A stretch of 52,476 nt of DNA from Candidatus Poribacteria bacterium (lineage in GTDB: Bacteria > Poribacteria > WGA-4E > WGA-3G): positions 1 to 52,476 of the forward strand of contig JAJDUH010000014.1 in NCBI GenBank assembly GCA_022826805.1, given 5' to 3'. A program made the translations under genes and the position numbers. This document shows positions 50,686 through 52,476 of the stretch, piece after piece. The notes beneath the pieces were generated by a model that was not told where the DNA came from, ran no database searches, and saw only the letters and a program-made list of their open reading frames with translations. Position 1 is the stretch's first letter. Every line of letters starts with the position of its first letter.

Positions 50686-52203
50686 ATGCTAACAACACTC
50701 ATCCGCCGAGAACTCCTTGACAACCTAATGACGTTTCGATTTGCTGCAGCTGTTGTGATTATGCTGTTGCTTGTTGTCCTAAATACTGCTGTACTTCTTA
50801 AAGATTATGAGTGGCGTTTTGCAAGTTACAACACTGCTGTTAAAAAGAATCAGCGACAACTTCAGGAGAAAAAAACCTATTCGGTAGGTGAAGTGTACGT
50901 CGCTCGTCCCCCTAATCCACTAAGCATTTTCAGTGTCGGATTCGATAAGCGACTCGGAAATGAGGTTTCGGTATCCTATAGGTATGTCCCATCGCTGTGG
51001 GATTCTCACAGACGCGAGTCAGATAATCCGTTTATGGGTATGTTCACCTCAATGGATATCGTCTTTATTTTTCAAGTTATCCTTAGCTTATTAGCATTGA
51101 TTTTCGCCTATGACGCACTTGCGGGGGAATACGAACGAGGCACATTACGCTTAGTTTTGACTCACCCGGTCGGTCGTGGGTATATCCTGCTCGCAAAATA
51201 TATCAGTGCGATGTTCTGCTTACTCGTGCCATTGCTAATGAGTCTACTCATGTCAGCAATTTTGCTGACGACGACTCCGTCGATTTCTCTGAACACCGAA
51301 GATTTTTTACGGATCGGAGGGATTGTTTTCACATCTGTCCTGTATCTTTCTGTATTCTATCTCATTGGATTCCTGATTTCGGCGGCGACTCGTAGAACGA
51401 GCACGGCATTGATGCTCTCTATGTTTATCTGGGGTTTTTTAGTGCTTGTCTATCCAAACGTGATTCTTTCCATAATCCCACGTCCTGAGGCTCCGCAAGC
51501 ACGTAAGGCATCTGCTTTCAACCAAATTGAACAGATATGGGAGGAATTTGACAGGAAACGCAAACGTTTCCTTGTCAATGACGCTTTTCCAGGGGAAGAT
51601 TGGCATTTTAATATCGCCGGGGCTGGGTGGCTTTACGCTTCTGTTCTTCAGGGTTCCTCTGATAACCTATCGTATACCTATATAAGCCAAATAGAGTTTG
51701 AGGATCTTATGGGCGAGAAATCGGAATATGAATTCAAGATTCCGCATGCCCAGAATTATTTTCGTTTCCTCGGATCCCAGATTATCGGTACAGCAGATCG
51801 AACCTGGCTCATCCGAAAGCCAGCATTAGAAGACCTCTTCATTCACCCTGCCAATGTGGAGCGTATCTGGTTGAAACTTTCACCTACCGGACTCTATGAT
51901 GCCGCAACACGAACGTGGGCAGGCACGGATTTGCTGGGATCCAGAGACTTTTTCGACGCCGTCAGACAATACAGAAGGCAGGTAGTTGACTATCTTTATG
52001 AAAAAGATGCGTTCGGGTCTCGAGCATGGTTTTCTGCCGACAAAGGCGTTCCGGATTGGAATAGTCTCCCAGAGTTTTCATTTCGAAGGCTTGATGTGAA
52101 CACGAATGCCAAGCGAGCATTGCCAGATGTATGTGGGCTGCTCATGATTAATGTTGTTCTTTTTTTTATAATATTTCTAATTTTCATAAAAACTGAAGTA
52201 TAG
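50686..52203 (+). CDS. ABC-2 type transporter permease with large extracytoplasmic insert (DUF3526/GldF-like)
   Basis: 505 residues. The start RRELLDNLMTFRFAAAVVIMLLLV carries the first membrane segment; a long soluble loop (about residues 40-120) follows; then the ABC-2 core IVFIFQVILSLLALIFAYDALAGEYERGTLRLVLTHPVGR (about 123-165), typical of ABC-2 permeases. More membrane segments lie at about 175-280, a second soluble part at about 270-480, and a last segment at 480-505. No ATPase gene is in the window downstream (it ends with a transposase). The start codon is 3 bases after the sigma-clamp stop, so the two are translated from one message. Exported substrate unknown. Confidence 0.88.
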   Translation: MLTTLIRRELLDNLMTFRFAAAVVIMLLLVVLNTAVLLKDYEWRFASYNTAVKKNQRQLQEKKTYSVGEVYVARPPNPLSIFSVGFDKRLGNEVSVSYRYVPSLWDSHRRESDNPFMGMFTSMDIVFIFQVILSLLALIFAYDALAGEYERGTLRLVLTHPVGRGYILLAKYISAMFCLLVPLLMSLLMSAILLTTTPSISLNTEDFLRIGGIVFTSVLYLSVFYLIGFLISAATRRTSTALMLSMFIWGFLVLVYPNVILSIIPRPEAPQARKASAFNQIEQIWEEFDRKRKRFLVNDAFPGEDWHFNIAGAGWLYASVLQGSSDNLSYTYISQIEFEDLMGEKSEYEFKIPHAQNYFRFLGSQIIGTADRTWLIRKPALEDLFIHPANVERIWLKLSPTGLYDAATRTWAGTDLLGSRDFFDAVRQYRRQVVDYLYEKDAFGSRAWFSADKGVPDWNSLPEFSFRRLDVNTNAKRALPDVCGLLMINVVLFFIIFLIFIKTEV

Positions 52204-52353
52204 AAGAGTTGTTAGTACGGCGGCTGCATCGCCTTTCAGTACTCAGTACGTTCGCTGCAATCACTTTCAGCCATCAGAGATGTTTCGGTATACAATACAC
52301 GCGCGACTGCCACACAATCTACTGAAAACTGACAACTATGGTAAACCTTAGAA

Positions 52354-52476
52354 TTAATTAGACATTTGATATTCTTGAATAATATCCTGAAGTTTCGAGT
52401 CGGGGTTATATTCCGGTTTTCGTTTGATATTAGCAAAATCGTGTTCAATCGGATTATAATCCGGGGAATAAGGGGG
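52354..52476 (-). mobile_element. IS630-family transposase, C-terminal end, cut by window edge
   Basis: A minus-strand frame enters at base 52476 and ends at TAA 52356-52354. It reads PPYSPDYNPIEHDFANIKRK, the conserved late DDE segment (P-P-Y-S-P-x-x-N-P-I-E) of IS630/Tc1-mariner transposases, in which the Glu is the third catalytic residue, followed by a short tail. The element's end on this side must lie between about 52204 and 52353; no clear terminal inverted repeat can be judged because the other end is outside. Confidence 0.85.

Noticed and set aside
52236..52448. 70-codon minus-strand frame near the right edge
   Set aside because: It overlaps the IS630-type transposase end in a different frame; the transposase frame has clear family residues.
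1..52476. tRNA or rRNA genes
   Set aside because: No T-loop GGTTCGA-type motif within a cloverleaf and no rRNA-like stretch was noticed on either strand by eye; a tRNAscan run would settle it.

Overview
The window looks like a piece of a free-living or sponge-associated bacterial chromosome of the Candidatus Poribacteria type. This is an inference from gene content (phytanoyl-CoA dioxygenase, paired Gfo/Idh/MocA oxidoreductases, sugar-phosphate isomerase and DUF6785-type membrane protein side by side; a PorX/PorY-like pair; orphan pyruvate dehydrogenase E1-alpha) and from very abundant short dispersed palindromic repeats between genes. No rRNA, tRNA, CRISPR array or prophage was seen. Most genes have a Shine-Dalgarno motif, and many sigma70-type promoters can be read directly.

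Layout. 1-942: edge-truncated Rpn-type nuclease gene with a 12-bp tandem repeat. 1300-5025: UPF0182 membrane protein with an in-frame block of dispersed repeats, convergent with a sulfotransferase-like gene. 5026-5725: repeats only. 5726-9376 (minus): small membrane protein, lgt, four-helix-bundle protein between two heptanucleotide arrays, livF and livG. 10140-11120: dprA behind a repeat-derived leader. 11121-11774: perfect promoter followed by about 400 bases of consecutive hairpins, then an Ig-like lipoprotein. 12682-19217: ECF sigma factor, zinc-finger anti-sigma factor, giant TPR protein. 19381-22463: class V aminotransferase, guaA, small hypothetical gene. 22470-24531: OmpA-type and DUF4398-type lipoproteins. 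24678-26958: rpmA, rplU, RNase G. 27206-30373: PorX-like response regulator/PglZ protein and its histidine kinase. 30748-33767: HAD hydrolase, TIGR01777 epimerase, aminotransferase. 33821-38703: ThiF/MoeB-like protein, hypothetical protein, PIN-type toxin-antitoxin pair, sulfite reductase fused to TusA. 38877-48217: carbohydrate/oxidoreductase cluster, SRAP protein, E1-alpha, DUF6785 membrane protein. 48351-49076: broken glycosyltransferase. 49300-52203: the most unusual locus, an ECF-type sigma factor fused in frame to DNA polymerase III beta-clamp domains, followed 3 bases later by an ABC-2 permease. 52354-52476: end of an IS630-type transposase running off the window.

The two strongest candidates for something undescribed are the sigma factor/sliding clamp fusion (49300-50682) and the multi-hairpin transcript region upstream of the lipoprotein (11362-11774). 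The clamp part is long enough for only two of the usual three clamp domains, and the architecture resembles the phage T4 arrangement in which a sliding clamp activates a sigma factor. Secondary themes are dispersed repeats reused as coding sequence, leaders and terminators, and a sulfur module that joins siroheme reductase, TusA and an E1-like activating enzyme.
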